Below are positions 1 through 8,176 of a DNA stretch of 64,000 nucleotides, in pieces (position 1 is the stretch's first letter; each line of letters opens with the position of its first letter). The translations under genes were made by a program, and so were the position numbers. The stretch comes from Litorimonas sp964414555. GTDB lineage: Bacteria; Pseudomonadota; Alphaproteobacteria; Caulobacterales; Maricaulaceae. The notes under the pieces were generated by a model. It did not search any database, was not told the DNA's origin, and worked only from the letters and a program-made list of their open reading frames with translations. The stretch spans positions 1 through 64,000 of the forward strand of contig CAYPWW010000003.1 of the NCBI GenBank assembly GCA_964414555.1, given 5' to 3'.

Positions 1-125
1 CATTCATCGATCAAGACACACCCGCACTGATGTACGCGCAAGCCAAGCTCGACGCGGCCTCGATTGTTGAGAAGGTGTTTCAGGTGATCGGCCGTGATGT
101 GGCGGATATGCAGGGTTTGGCGTGA
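1..125 (+). CDS. dxs: 1-deoxy-D-xylulose-5-phosphate synthase, C-terminal end only
   Basis: Reading from base 3, an open frame of 40 codons runs in from the window edge to TGA at 123-125. The peptide resembles the extreme C-terminus of alphaproteobacterial Dxs, with a FIDQDTP start and a MYAQAKLDAASIV stretch. Dxs condenses pyruvate and glyceraldehyde 3-phosphate in the first step of the MEP isoprenoid pathway. A dxs gene shortly upstream of tlyA is a frequent alphaproteobacterial arrangement, which supports the call. The catalytic and thiamine-binding domains lie outside the window, so the assignment rests on the tail and the neighbourhood. Confidence 0.75.
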   Translation, partial: FIDQDTPALMYAQAKLDAASIVEKVFQVIGRDVADMQGLA

Positions 126-667
126 GGGCGCTCGCTTTATGTTTAGCGGCCACGCTAATGGTTGCTTGCGAAACATCCTTTGATGCCGATAAAAATTCTG
201 AACCACATTCTAGTATTTTAACGCAAGATCGTCGGAGCTTGCTACTTTTGGAATTAGACCGTCAAAAGAAAATCTGGCAACTTAATCGGCCAGAGGGTTA
301 CAAATACACAGTTTTACGAAATTGCTTTTGTTTCCCAGCACCCCGCAGAGGGCCTAATGAAATTTCAGTTTTGAAGAACGATATTGTTCGACGCGTCTAT
401 GTCGGAACCTCCCAGGACGAATACCTCACTGGGTCGGACATACCTGAAAACCTGTTTGGTGATTTTACTGTCGAAGATCTATTTAGCAGAGTGGAAGATC
501 ACTTAAACCCTGAGGCAAATACGTTCTACGGCAGAGAACAGACAGTTTACTTCACTGTCGAATACGATCCAATTTGGGGTTTTCCAAAGGAAATTTCTTT
601 CGATGTAGATCGCATTCTTGACGAGCAATACGTGCTGACCGCTGAACAATTTGTCGCCATGAATTAA
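122..667 (+). CDS. DUF6174-like lipoprotein
   Basis: This predicted lipoprotein has 181 residues. A short hydrophobic leader ends in a lipobox (LMVAC, residues 12-16), so export and lipidation are expected. The mature part resembles DUF6174: an aromatic segment (YKYTVLRNCFCF), a central VEDLF motif, and a C-terminal VEYDPIWGFPKEI motif. The function of that family is unknown. The GTG start overlaps the dxs stop codon, and no standard start gives a better signal peptide. Base composition is clearly more AT-rich than dxs and tlyA on either side, and the gene sits between two genes that are often closer together, which suggests a later insertion. The domain call is from memory of the motif pattern. 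Confidence 0.6.
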   Translation: MRALALCLAATLMVACETSFDADKNSEPHSSILTQDRRSLLLLELDRQKKIWQLNRPEGYKYTVLRNCFCFPAPRRGPNEISVLKNDIVRRVYVGTSQDEYLTGSDIPENLFGDFTVEDLFSRVEDHLNPEANTFYGREQTVYFTVEYDPIWGFPKEISFDVDRILDEQYVLTAEQFVAMN

Positions 668-670
668 ATT

Positions 671-1399
671 GTGCGCGCTGATCAATATCTGACCACCCAC
701 AAACACTACGCCTCGCGCGCGCGGGCGCAGGCGGCGATTAAGGCTGGGTTGGTGTCCGTTGATGGACGCACATTAAAGAAGCCGTCCGAGAAGATTGCAG
801 ACGGCGCAACAGTCGTGGCGGGTCGAGAGCACCCTTGGGTGTCGCGCGGCGGGATGAAATTGGCGCATGCGCTGGACGTGTTCGCCGTCGATCCGACAGG
901 ACGCACGGCGCTGGATGTTGGGGCGTCAACGGGCGGATTTTCGCAAGTACTGGTAACGCAGGGCGCGGCGAAAGTCTTTGCCGTGGATGTCGGTCATGGA
1001 CAGCTGCATCCCGATCTGCACAGCGAGTCCCGGATTGTCTCGATGGAAGGGCAAGACGCGCGCACGCTCTCGCCGACGCAGCTTAACCCAACGCCAGACC
1101 TCGTGGTCTGTGACGCGAGCTTTATCTCCGCCATGAAAGTGCTGGAGGTGCCGCTGCGTTTGGCTGCGCCGGAGGCTGAGCTAATCACCCTGGTAAAACC
1201 GCAATTCGAAGTCGGGAAGGCGAACCTGCGGCGCGGTGGGCTTGTGGCCTCAGAGGAGCTGGGCCTGCGCGCGCTGGACAGCGTTCGTCACTGGGTCACG
1301 GCGCAAGGCTGGCGGGTCGAGGCGACGGAAGCCTCGCCGATCCTTGGCGGGTCGGGAAATCGGGAATACCTGCTCTACGCGCGGCGTCGGGAGATGTAA
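671..1399 (+). CDS. tlyA: TlyA family rRNA (cytidine-2'-O)-methyltransferase/hemolysin-like protein
   Basis: The protein has 242 residues. An N-terminal S4 RNA-binding domain (about 1-60) is followed by an FtsJ/RrmJ-like methyltransferase domain. The SAM-binding loop reads ALDVGASTGGFSQ at about residues 80-92. Further methyltransferase motifs are the CDASFIS and LVKPQFEVGK stretches. Family members 2'-O-methylate cytidines in 16S and 23S rRNA, and older annotations call them hemolysins. The GTG start lies 3 bases after the stop of the upstream lipoprotein gene, so the two are probably co-transcribed with dxs. Length and domain order are normal for the family. Confidence 0.93.
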   Translation: MRADQYLTTHKHYASRARAQAAIKAGLVSVDGRTLKKPSEKIADGATVVAGREHPWVSRGGMKLAHALDVFAVDPTGRTALDVGASTGGFSQVLVTQGAAKVFAVDVGHGQLHPDLHSESRIVSMEGQDARTLSPTQLNPTPDLVVCDASFISAMKVLEVPLRLAAPEAELITLVKPQFEVGKANLRRGGLVASEELGLRALDSVRHWVTAQGWRVEATEASPILGGSGNREYLLYARRREM

Positions 1400-1403
1400 A
1401 AAA

Positions 1404-1434
1404 CCCCGCCGACTTGCGTGGGCGGGGCTGTTTT
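1404..1434. terminator. Bidirectional intrinsic terminator between convergent genes
   Basis: A 7-bp GC-only stem (CCCCGCC at 1404-1410, GGCGGGG at 1421-1427) is flanked by an A-run on the left and TTTT on the right. It can therefore terminate tlyA on the plus strand and the glycine-zipper gene that ends at 1440 on the minus strand. Confidence 0.85.
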
Positions 1435-1439
1435 AGGTG

Positions 1440-2087
1440 CTAGTGCCGGCGGCGATAGTTCCGGCGATTATGGCCGCGATTGCGGTTGCGGTAATGGCCG
1501 CGTGTCCGATATCCACGATTGTAATAGCCGCGATTGCCTGTGTTCAGGCTAATCGAAATACCCGTGCGGGGGCGCACATAATAGGGCTGCGGATCATAGC
1601 GATAGAAGGGCTGTTGATAGGTCGTCGTGTAGGTCGTGTTGTACCCTTGATTATAATAGGGCTGGCTATAGCCGTATTGGCTGTGACCTTGCGGATAGTG
1701 ATAGGTCGTATTGCCTTGGTAATAACCCCCCTGATTATAGCCGCCGCCATGATAATACCCGGTCTGCTGATTGTAGTAGCCACCTTGGTTGTAGCCACCC
1801 TGATAATAGCCACGATTATTGGAACGCCCATCGCCTGCGATGGCTGCACCTGCGACACCGCCGATGACTGCGCCGAGGACGGAGCCTTCGGTCCGCGCGC
1901 CGTTTCCGGCCAGTTGGCTTCCTGCAACACCGCCGATAACTGCGCCAATGCCGGCGCCGATCAGTTGATCTGAATTACCGCTTTGATGTTGGTGGTGATA
2001 ACCCGTGTTGTGAGCCGAAGCAGCCACACTGAGGCTGGCTGTGACGGCGAAAGCAGCCACGATTTTGAAAGGGGTCGAGTAGCGCAT
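1440..2087 (-). CDS. Glycine-zipper envelope protein with Tyr/Gly-rich tail
   Basis: The protein has 215 residues. A cleavable signal peptide (about 1-25, ending SVAASA) is followed by a glycine-zipper 2TM-type segment at about 40-87 (IGAGIGAVIGGVAGS and LGAVIGGVAGAAIAG). The rest is low complexity, dominated by Tyr, Gly, Gln and Asn, with an Arg/His-rich basic end. Glycine-zipper proteins of this kind are usually outer-membrane or surface-associated, and their exact role is not known. The start has a good ribosome site (AAAGGA). It is the last of three related genes on this strand, each with its own terminator, so they are probably separate units. Confidence 0.8.
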   Translation of the reverse strand: MRYSTPFKIVAAFAVTASLSVAASAHNTGYHHQHQSGNSDQLIGAGIGAVIGGVAGSQLAGNGARTEGSVLGAVIGGVAGAAIAGDGRSNNRGYYQGGYNQGGYYNQQTGYYHGGGYNQGGYYQGNTTYHYPQGHSQYGYSQPYYNQGYNTTYTTTYQQPFYRYDPQPYYVRPRTGISISLNTGNRGYYNRGYRTRGHYRNRNRGHNRRNYRRRH

Positions 2088-2227
2088 ATATGCGTCCTTT
2101 ATTTAAGGTCCTACCGGCACCCGTCCCCTGGCACCGCGTCTCGAAACGATTAACGAGACATAAAGACTATACACACACCGCGCGCATCTTGCAAAATCAC
2201 AGCTGCGTAAGATGTCATTTGCGCAGC

Positions 2228-2258
2228 AAAAAGGGCGCGAGACCATAGTCCGCGCCCT
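2228..2258 (-). terminator. Intrinsic terminator downstream of the repeat-containing glycine-zipper gene
   Basis: On the minus strand an 8-bp stem (AGGGCGCG and CGCGCCCT, at 2232-2239 and 2251-2258 in plus coordinates) is followed by a run of T. It lies 24 bases past the stop codon of the gene ending at 2283. Confidence 0.85.
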
Positions 2259-2282
2259 GATTTTATTGCGATGTTCGTGCGT

Positions 2283-3800
2283 TTAGTGGTGAGACTTACA
2301 GCTCGATGCACTGTGGCGCGCACCCGGGATTTCGCGACCTTTATCGTCATACATGCGCTTGCCGTCGCCGTAGCAATAGCCTTCTTGGCTATGCACGACT
2401 GTGTCTGGAACGCTGTGACCCGACTCATAGGCCGTGTGTGTAGGTGCCAGTGTCACACAGCTGCTGCTGTGGTGAGCCGTACCTGCATGACAGACGGGCT
2501 GTGCGGGTGTGTAGATCGGCGCACTTTCAATGATGCGGGCTGGCGCTTCACATGTGCCGTTGCCGAGATCGGTCGTTCCGACGGGGCAAGGCTGGTTCAC
2601 GACGATTGGCGCGGCACCCATGACGGTACGGGCCGGTTCCTGACATGTGCCATTTCCGAGATCCGTTGTGCCAGCTGGGCAGGCTTGTGGGATCACGATT
2701 GGGGCGGCACCCATGACGGTACGAGCAGGTTCTTGGCATGTGCCATCACCCATATCCGTTGTGCCAGATGGGCAGGCTTGCGGGATCACGATTGGGGCCG
2801 CGCCAATGACTGTACGGGCAGGTTCTTGGCATGTGCCATTACCCATATCCGTGGTTCCAGCAGGACAGCTGGACGGAATAACAGTTGGTGCAGGGGCGTA
2901 GACCGTCTTGGCCGGCTCCATGCAGGTGCCATTGCCTTGATCCATTGTGCCTGCTGGGCAGGTGGAGGGGATCACGGTTGGGGCAGGTTCATACACTGTG
3001 CGCGGGGCGCTCATGCAGGTGCCGTCTGATTGCATGGTTGTCCCGGATGGGCAGGGCGCTTCAATCACGACGCGCGGGCGCTCAACGATTTGCGGCTGAA
3101 CTGTCGTAACCTGCTGTGAGTAGCTGGTGACAGGGATAACGGGGCCGGAAACATAACCACCGGATGCGTAAGTTGTCGGGGCATAAGCTGGGCCAGCTGG
3201 CAGACCTGCGCCATAACCATATCCGGCTGGTGCATAGCCAGCGTTGCCGTATCCGGCCGTCGTATATCCACCAACGGGACCATAGGCAGGGGCGTAACCG
3301 CCGCCGGCATATCCACCGCCAGCATAGCCGCCACCCGTGTATCCGCCGTAGCGACCATTAGAGCGACCGTTCCGGTTTGCGAGGGCATAGCCTGCGACAC
3401 CGCCGAGCACGGCGCCAAGGGCTGTGCCTTCTTCGCGCACGCCGGAGCCTGCGAGGTTGGAGCCGATCACGCCGCCAAGGCCTGCGCCAATGGCTGTGCC
3501 AGCGAGGTTGCGACCGTTAAAGCCGGGGTTGAACTGTCCAGCGTAAGGGTTGCCGTAATAGTTAGACCGCGAGTTACCATAGGCTGCGCCAGCTAAACCA
3601 CCGACGACAGCGCCGATCGCTGTGCCTTCGTCGCGATTGCCTGCGCCCGCGATATTGGAACCAATAGCGCCGCCAATACCGGCACCAACAGTCCCGCCAA
3701 GGACGGTGTTATTATCAAATCCAGGGAAAAACTGCGCTGAGGCTGTCGCTGGAAGACAGGCGATGGCCGCAATTGCGGCGGTCGAGAGTAAAAGTTTCAT
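2283..3800 (-). CDS. Double glycine-zipper exported protein with Cys-paired tandem repeats
   Basis: The protein has 505 residues from the ATG at 3800, which has a strong AAGGAG ribosome site. An open frame extends further upstream but has no such signal. A signal peptide (about 1-22, ending ATASA) leads into two glycine-zipper segments, at about 30-75 and 95-145. A Gly/Tyr/Ala/Pro-rich linker follows, then six 31-residue repeats of the type CPxGTTDxGNGTCxEPARTV, each with two cysteines 12 residues apart. The end is His/Ser-rich. Paired cysteines in an exported protein suggest disulfide-stabilised modules. No enzymatic motif is visible; a surface or envelope structural role is inferred. Confidence 0.8.
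   Translation of the reverse strand: MKLLLSTAAIAAIACLPATASAQFFPGFDNNTVLGGTVGAGIGGAIGSNIAGAGNRDEGTAIGAVVGGLAGAAYGNSRSNYYGNPYAGQFNPGFNGRNLAGTAIGAGLGGVIGSNLAGSGVREEGTALGAVLGGVAGYALANRNGRSNGRYGGYTGGGYAGGGYAGGGYAPAYGPVGGYTTAGYGNAGYAPAGYGYGAGLPAGPAYAPTTYASGGYVSGPVIPVTSYSQQVTTVQPQIVERPRVVIEAPCPSGTTMQSDGTCMSAPRTVYEPAPTVIPSTCPAGTMDQGNGTCMEPAKTVYAPAPTVIPSSCPAGTTDMGNGTCQEPARTVIGAAPIVIPQACPSGTTDMGDGTCQEPARTVMGAAPIVIPQACPAGTTDLGNGTCQEPARTVMGAAPIVVNQPCPVGTTDLGNGTCEAPARIIESAPIYTPAQPVCHAGTAHHSSSCVTLAPTHTAYESGHSVPDTVVHSQEGYCYGDGKRMYDDKGREIPGARHSASSCKSHH
2496..3053 (-). repeat. Six in-frame 93-bp tandem repeats
   Basis: The element TGTGCC or GGTGCC recurs at 2553, 2646, 2739, 2832, 2925 and 3018, exactly 93 bases apart each time. 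The repeats encode 31-residue units with a C-x11-C pattern. The middle units are nearly identical in DNA while the outer units have diverged. This is the usual picture when units expand and contract in the centre of an array. Confidence 0.95.
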
Positions 3801-3974
3801 GCGTGCGGCTCCTTGAAGCAGACCTATTAAGGCGGCTCCACGAACCACCCACCATTTTCGGTTTGGCTTGCTTGGTGCAAGTCTCACGCCGAAATCACGT
3901 TTCTTATAGCATTTTTTTCCCGCGAAACCGAAGGCGCTTCGCCTGAGACGGGAGTCGCGGGTATAAAATAAGGT

Positions 3975-4003
3975 AAAACCCGACCTCCGCAAGGAGGCCG
4001 GGT
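3975..4003 (-). terminator. Intrinsic terminator of the coiled-coil glycine-zipper gene
   Basis: On the minus strand two 5-bp stem segments separated by one mismatch (ACCCG and CCTCC, paired with GGAGG and CGGGT, at 3978-4003) close a GCAA-type tetraloop. TTTT follows. It lies just past the stop codon at 4037. Confidence 0.8.
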
Positions 4004-4036
4004 CACACATAGAGTTTTCACATGGGGACGGAAAAC

Positions 4037-4795
4037 TTAGTGATCAGAGTAACAAAGGTTCCGCGAGTTGCCGTGGTAATGGCCGCGACGGTATCCGTCA
4101 TTATAGCCGTAACCTTGGTTGCGATTGTAGCCGGAGTTCCGGTCACGTTGGCGGTCGGTGAACTTCTTGATCCGACGACGCTCGCGCTTCAGTTCTTTCA
4201 GCTTGCGACCATTGCGTTCCAAACGACGCTCTAGGCGCGGGTTGTAGTGTCGCGAATAGCGAATCTCACGCTTCAGCTGATCGCCCCTGCGGCGCACATC
4301 TTCGATCTGGCGATCAATCTGGTACAGCGGATCATTATAACGGTTGTTATAGCCGTAAGAGCTGTTCCCGCGATTGCGCCCATGGGCATGACCGTGGCCA
4401 CGTCCAGGGTGGCCGACCGTCTGCACGTGCGGGCTGGTATAAACCGTCCGCGTTTGTGTGCGCGTCGGATAGTGACGCGTGGTCTGGCCTTGCGTCGTGT
4501 AGACGCGGTTCCGATCGTAACGCTTCTCGCAATCCGTCGCACCGTCACCGATGGCTGCGCCGGCGATCCCGCCGATAATCGCGCCTAAGACGGCACCTTC
4601 TGTTCTGTCGCCACGTCCGGCGATACCTTCGCCAATGACTGTGCCGAGCGAGCCGCCGACGACACCACCCAGGATGGCGTTTTCGGTATCCGAGCAGTTG
4701 TTACGGTAATCTGCCGCAGAGGCGCTGGCGGGGAAAACGAGAGTTGCCGCTGCCAGTGTGACAGCAGCGAGAGCGGTTTTGACAGTCTTGGTCAT
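4037..4795 (-). CDS. Glycine-zipper exported protein with basic coiled-coil domain
   Basis: The protein has 252 residues from the ATG at 4795, which has an AGGAGA ribosome site. A signal peptide ends in PASASA near residue 28. A glycine-zipper segment (about 40-88: LGGVVGGSLGTVIGEG and LGAIIGGIAGAAIGDG) follows. Then come a His/Arg/Thr-rich linker, a strongly charged helical segment (about 155-215) rich in Arg, Lys and Glu and likely to form a coiled coil, and a Tyr/Gly/Asn-rich end. Two cysteines just after the signal and one near the C-terminus could form disulfides. It is related to the next two genes through the zipper only. Confidence 0.8.
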   Translation of the reverse strand: MTKTVKTALAAVTLAAATLVFPASASAADYRNNCSDTENAILGGVVGGSLGTVIGEGIAGRGDRTEGAVLGAIIGGIAGAAIGDGATDCEKRYDRNRVYTTQGQTTRHYPTRTQTRTVYTSPHVQTVGHPGRGHGHAHGRNRGNSSYGYNNRYNDPLYQIDRQIEDVRRRGDQLKREIRYSRHYNPRLERRLERNGRKLKELKRERRRIKKFTDRQRDRNSGYNRNQGYGYNDGYRRGHYHGNSRNLCYSDH

Positions 4796-4918
4796 GGTAG
4801 TCTCCTGTTTGGGCAACGACGTTGGGAAGATGCCCAGGTCGATGATTCCTTTTTAGGAGACGGCGTTTGAACTCACTCTGATTTTGGAATTCATACTCGG
4901 TTCAAGAAACCTTAACTC

Positions 4919-5998
4919 TTAGACATGTTGCGCAAGAAAGCGCTCAACCTCATCCAAAGCGTCCAGCGCTTCGGGGATATGGTCGTCGAAAATCTGCCAG
5001 ACATGGGGCAGACCCCCATCCCACAGCTGAAGTGTAACAGGTGAACCGGCGGCTTCCGCTTTGCCAGCAAAGCGGATCGCATCATCGCGCAACATCTCAT
5101 CCGCGCTTGCCTGAACCAGCGTCGGCGGCAGATTTGAAAGATCATCGAAAACGGGCGATTGATCCGGGTGAGAGGGGCTCATGCCGTAATGTTTTCGCAT
5201 CATAGGCAACAGCATGGCACGCGGGGCCTTCACGATCGGACGCAGTAGAGGCTCCAGCATAATATCGCGGTCCAGATTATCCTTCATAGATGGGCTAGAC
5301 AGCGTTGCATCTGTTGTCGGGGAGAATGCGACGATGGCATCGGCTTGACGCGCGGCGTTACCTCGCGCCCAATTGCCCAACATCAGCGCAAGGTTTCCGC
5401 CCGCACTGTCACCGGCCAGCGCAAGTTTCTTTGGCGCGCTTTCTCTGTCGGGCCCATGATCGCAAATCCAGTCATAGGCGGCCCGTGCATCTTCAATCGT
5501 ATTGCGCCGCGTGTTTTCCGGCATCAGACGGTAATTCGGGGCAAACACCGCCATGCCTGTTCGTCGCGCCAGCTGCGCTGTTAGGGGACGGTGAGAAATA
5601 TCAGAGCCGACGGTGAACGCCCCGCCGTGCAGATAGAGCAGACGGCGACCCGCATCATATCCCGGCGCCAGCGTCCAACGACCATGTATCTCTCGACCAT
5701 CGACGGTGATTGTCGCGTCGCGAAATTCGATATCGGCGTAATCCCGCGCGAGACCAGCTTGGTCAAAGCGTTCGCGCTTGCCTTCCCAGCCGGATGTGCT
5801 GTTGCCCGCAACAGGGTCCGCGCCGAACATCTCTTTCAGATATTCATTGAGCTTCGACAGACCTTCTGAGGGCTGCGCCCGCGCAAAGGGCGTCACATCG
5901 CGATCATATTGCGACAGGTCTTCGCCAGAGAGCCGACGCACATAGGCATAAAAGCCAATCGCGCCGAGCGCGGGAACCGTGAGGAGAGGGAGGATCAT
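4919..5998 (-). CDS. Alpha/beta hydrolase, hormone-sensitive-lipase type esterase
   Basis: The protein has 359 residues. It carries the HSL-family signature: an oxyanion-hole motif (YLHGGAF), the nucleophile elbow GDSAGG with catalytic Ser, and near the C-terminus an Asp (SADEMLRDD) and a His (LPHVW) that complete the triad. An N-terminal hydrophobic stretch (ILPLLTVPALGAIGFYAYV) may be a membrane anchor. Such enzymes hydrolyse short- to medium-chain acyl esters; the substrate is unknown. The ATG at 5998 has an AAGGAAA site and lies 10 bases after the aroC stop codon, so it is probably co-transcribed with aroC. Confidence 0.88.
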   Translation of the reverse strand: MILPLLTVPALGAIGFYAYVRRLSGEDLSQYDRDVTPFARAQPSEGLSKLNEYLKEMFGADPVAGNSTSGWEGKRERFDQAGLARDYADIEFRDATITVDGREIHGRWTLAPGYDAGRRLLYLHGGAFTVGSDISHRPLTAQLARRTGMAVFAPNYRLMPENTRRNTIEDARAAYDWICDHGPDRESAPKKLALAGDSAGGNLALMLGNWARGNAARQADAIVAFSPTTDATLSSPSMKDNLDRDIMLEPLLRPIVKAPRAMLLPMMRKHYGMSPSHPDQSPVFDDLSNLPPTLVQASADEMLRDDAIRFAGKAEAAGSPVTLQLWDGGLPHVWQIFDDHIPEALDALDEVERFLAQHV

Positions 5999-6008
5999 AA
6001 CGTTTTCC

Positions 6009-7085
6009 TTATTGTGTTCCCACCTGCCCACGATGGCGGAGCATGTGATCGGCGAGGGTGACGGCCATCATGGCTTCTGCCACCGGTACGCCGCGGATCC
6101 CGACGCAGGGATCGTGGCGGCCTTTGGTTTGGACGTCGATCTCTTGGCCCTTGGCATCAATGGAGGGAACTTTTGTTAGCATGGAGCTGGTCGGTTTGAT
6201 CGCCAGTCGCGCCGTGATCGTGTCGCCGTTGGAAATCCCACCGAGAATACCGCCCGAATTGTTGCTTTGAAACGCGGCTTGGCCATCCTTCATGCGGATG
6301 GCGTCAGCGTTCTGGGTGCCGGACCAGCGGGCGGCGGCAAAGCCTGCGCCGATCTCCACGCCCTTGGCAGCGTTGATCGACATCAGACCCATCGCCAGAT
6401 CACTGTCCAGCTTGCCATAGACGGGTGCGCCCCAGCCTGCGGGGACCCCGGTGGCTTCGACATGGATGACCGCGCCGACGGAATTGCCGTCTTTACGCAC
6501 GCCATCGAGATAGGCTTCCCAGTTTTTCGCGGCCGTCGCGTCGGGGCACCAGAACGGGTTTTGCGTGACCGTGTTCCAGTCCCAATTCTCGCAATCAATA
6601 TCCTGATCGCCGATGGAGACAACACAGCCTCGGATTTGAATATCGTCACCAAGAATTTTTCGCGCAATCGCACCGGCTGCGACTCGGTTCGCGGTTTCGC
6701 GCGCGCTGGAGCGTCCGCCGCCACGATAATCGCGGATGCCGTATTTCGCATCATAGGTCAGATCCGCATGGCCGGGGCGGTAACGGTCCTTGATTTCAGA
6801 ATAATCGCGCGAGCGTTGGTCTGTATTCTCAATTAGGAGAGAGATCGGCGTGCCGGTCGTCTGGCCTTCAAACACACCAGAGAGAATTTTCACGGCGTCT
6901 GGTTCACGGCGCTGGGTCACGAAACGCGATGTGCCCGGTTTGCGCTGATCCAAATAAGTCTGGATGTCGGTTTCCGTCAGCGGAATGCGCGGCGGACAGC
7001 CATCGACGACACAGCCAATGGCCGGGCCGTGGCTTTCGCCCCAGGTCGTGAAGCGGAAAAGATGTCCGAAAGTATTATGTGACAT
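6009..7085 (-). CDS. aroC: Chorismate synthase
   Basis: The protein has 358 residues, the normal length. Chorismate synthase converts 5-enolpyruvylshikimate 3-phosphate to chorismate, the last shikimate-pathway step, using reduced FMN. Family signatures are present: GESHG at residues 16-20, the RPGHAD and YRGGGRSSARETANRVAAG region in the middle, and SNNSGGILGGISNG near the C-terminus. The gene is on the minus strand, with an esterase gene directly downstream and a small J-domain gene upstream. Confidence 0.98.
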   Translation of the reverse strand: MSHNTFGHLFRFTTWGESHGPAIGCVVDGCPPRIPLTETDIQTYLDQRKPGTSRFVTQRREPDAVKILSGVFEGQTTGTPISLLIENTDQRSRDYSEIKDRYRPGHADLTYDAKYGIRDYRGGGRSSARETANRVAAGAIARKILGDDIQIRGCVVSIGDQDIDCENWDWNTVTQNPFWCPDATAAKNWEAYLDGVRKDGNSVGAVIHVEATGVPAGWGAPVYGKLDSDLAMGLMSINAAKGVEIGAGFAAARWSGTQNADAIRMKDGQAAFQSNNSGGILGGISNGDTITARLAIKPTSSMLTKVPSIDAKGQEIDVQTKGRHDPCVGIRGVPVAEAMMAVTLADHMLRHRGQVGTQ

Positions 7086-7134
7086 GCCCCGCGTTTAGCG
7101 GGGACGCGCGCGCAAGGCTATTGGCGATTTGCCG

Positions 7135-7350
7135 CTAAAACGCGCGGGCTCCGGCGCGGACGCGCATGACTTGCGGCGCAGGCGGGATCAGCGTCTCAAA
7201 CGCATCCTTGGCTTGTAGGAAAGCAGTGACATTGCCGTAAGGACTGTCGGGGTGGAAGAACTTCGCTTTCTTGCGCCACGCCCCACGGATATCGGCTTCG
7301 CGCGCGGACATAGATAGGCCGAGTGTCAAAAGTGCGTGTTGGCGTGTCAT
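7135..7350 (-). CDS. Mini J-domain protein
   Basis: The protein has 71 residues from the ATG at 7350. It consists almost wholly of a J-domain: a helix-II segment (EADIRGAWRKKAKFFHPDS) with the diagnostic HPD tripeptide, then a short helix III (AFLQAKDAFETL). The HPD motif stimulates the ATPase of DnaK-type Hsp70 chaperones. There is no substrate-binding domain, so it would need to act through partners. It is upstream of aroC on the same strand with 49 bases between, and the two may form an operon. The start is uncertain because no strong ribosome site is visible; an upstream in-frame codon at 7374 is possible. Confidence 0.7.
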   Translation of the reverse strand: MTRQHALLTLGLSMSAREADIRGAWRKKAKFFHPDSPYGNVTAFLQAKDAFETLIPPAPQVMRVRAGARAF

Positions 7351-7484
7351 GGTGGCCCCATTCGTCAATCGCACGTGAAGGATCGTGCTTAATTTTTTCC
7401 CAATAAAGCGCTAAGGGTTTAACACCGCCTCAACAGGCATGGTTAACAATGCCTTTCACGCGAAATTTTAAGCGAAAACTTGCT

Positions 7485-8141
7485 ATGAACACACCTGTCA
7501 TCCCGCCCACACCGACGCGCGCAGAGTATTTGGATAACGGCCCGCGCGACATGTCATGGCTGGACGCTGATGCGCCAATCCCGCTGTTCGAAGACTGGAT
7601 CGCGACAGCGGGCAAGACAGAGCCCAATGACCCCAATGCGATGAGTGTCGCAACCGTCGATGGTGCGGGTCAACCAGATGTACGGATCTTGCTGCTGAAG
7701 GGGCTGAGCGATGCGGGCTTTGTCTTTTACACCAATAGTGAAAGCGCCAAAGGGCGACAGCTGATCGAAACCGGGCAGGCGGCGCTGTGCTTTCACTGGA
7801 AAACGCAAAAGCGCCAAGTCCGTGTCCGCGGCTCCGTCGAGCAGGTGTCGGATGCAGAATCAGATGCTTATTTCGCGGAACGCGCGCGGGGCTCGCGTAT
7901 CGGGGCATGGGCGTCGGATCAGTCGCGCCCTGTCACATCTCGTGAAGCCATGATCGATGATGTTGAGGCGGTTGAGGCGCGGTTCGAAGGCAAAGATGTC
8001 CCGCGCCCGGACCATTGGTTCGGCTGGCGGGTGCGTCCCCGTGCCATCGAATTCTGGCAAGATGGCGCCTTTCGTGTGCATGACCGTATTCTTTTTACCA
8101 AAGACGGCGACGACTGGGCGAAGACTCGCCTTTATCCCTAA
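7485..8141 (+). CDS. pdxH: Pyridoxamine 5'-phosphate oxidase
   Basis: The protein has 218 residues from the ATG at 7485. PdxH oxidises pyridoxamine or pyridoxine 5'-phosphate to pyridoxal 5'-phosphate with FMN. Visible family features are the FMN-binding split-barrel stretch (DVRILLLKGLSDAGFVFYTN), an ALCFHWKTQKRQVRVRG strand pair, a SRIGAWASDQS segment, and the C-terminal signature WGGYR-like region (WFGWRVRPRAIEFWQDG) ending in RLYP. An alternative ATG at 7449 would add 12 residues; neither start has a clear ribosome site, and the shorter form matches the usual length. The next gene starts 35 bases downstream. Confidence 0.95.
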   Translation: MNTPVIPPTPTRAEYLDNGPRDMSWLDADAPIPLFEDWIATAGKTEPNDPNAMSVATVDGAGQPDVRILLLKGLSDAGFVFYTNSESAKGRQLIETGQAALCFHWKTQKRQVRVRGSVEQVSDAESDAYFAERARGSRIGAWASDQSRPVTSREAMIDDVEAVEARFEGKDVPRPDHWFGWRVRPRAIEFWQDGAFRVHDRILFTKDGDDWAKTRLYP

Positions 8142-8176
8142 AGCCGCTAAGACGAGGGCACACGAGAGAGACACCC

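Noticed and set aside
1437..1973. A hydrophobic plus-strand open frame opposite the first glycine-zipper gene
   Set aside because: It is the antisense reading of Gly/Tyr/Ala codons, which gives Ile/Ala/Val-rich sequence that imitates membrane helices. The minus-strand gene has a signal peptide and ribosome site.
2496..3053. CRISPR array
   Set aside because: The repeats are 93 bases long, contiguous and in frame, with no spacers and no cas genes. They encode protein repeats.
7419..7433. A CtrA-like site (TTAA, 7 bases, TCAA) upstream of pdxH
   Set aside because: One half-site deviates from TTAA, and a near match of this kind is expected by chance. pdxH is not an obvious cell-cycle gene.
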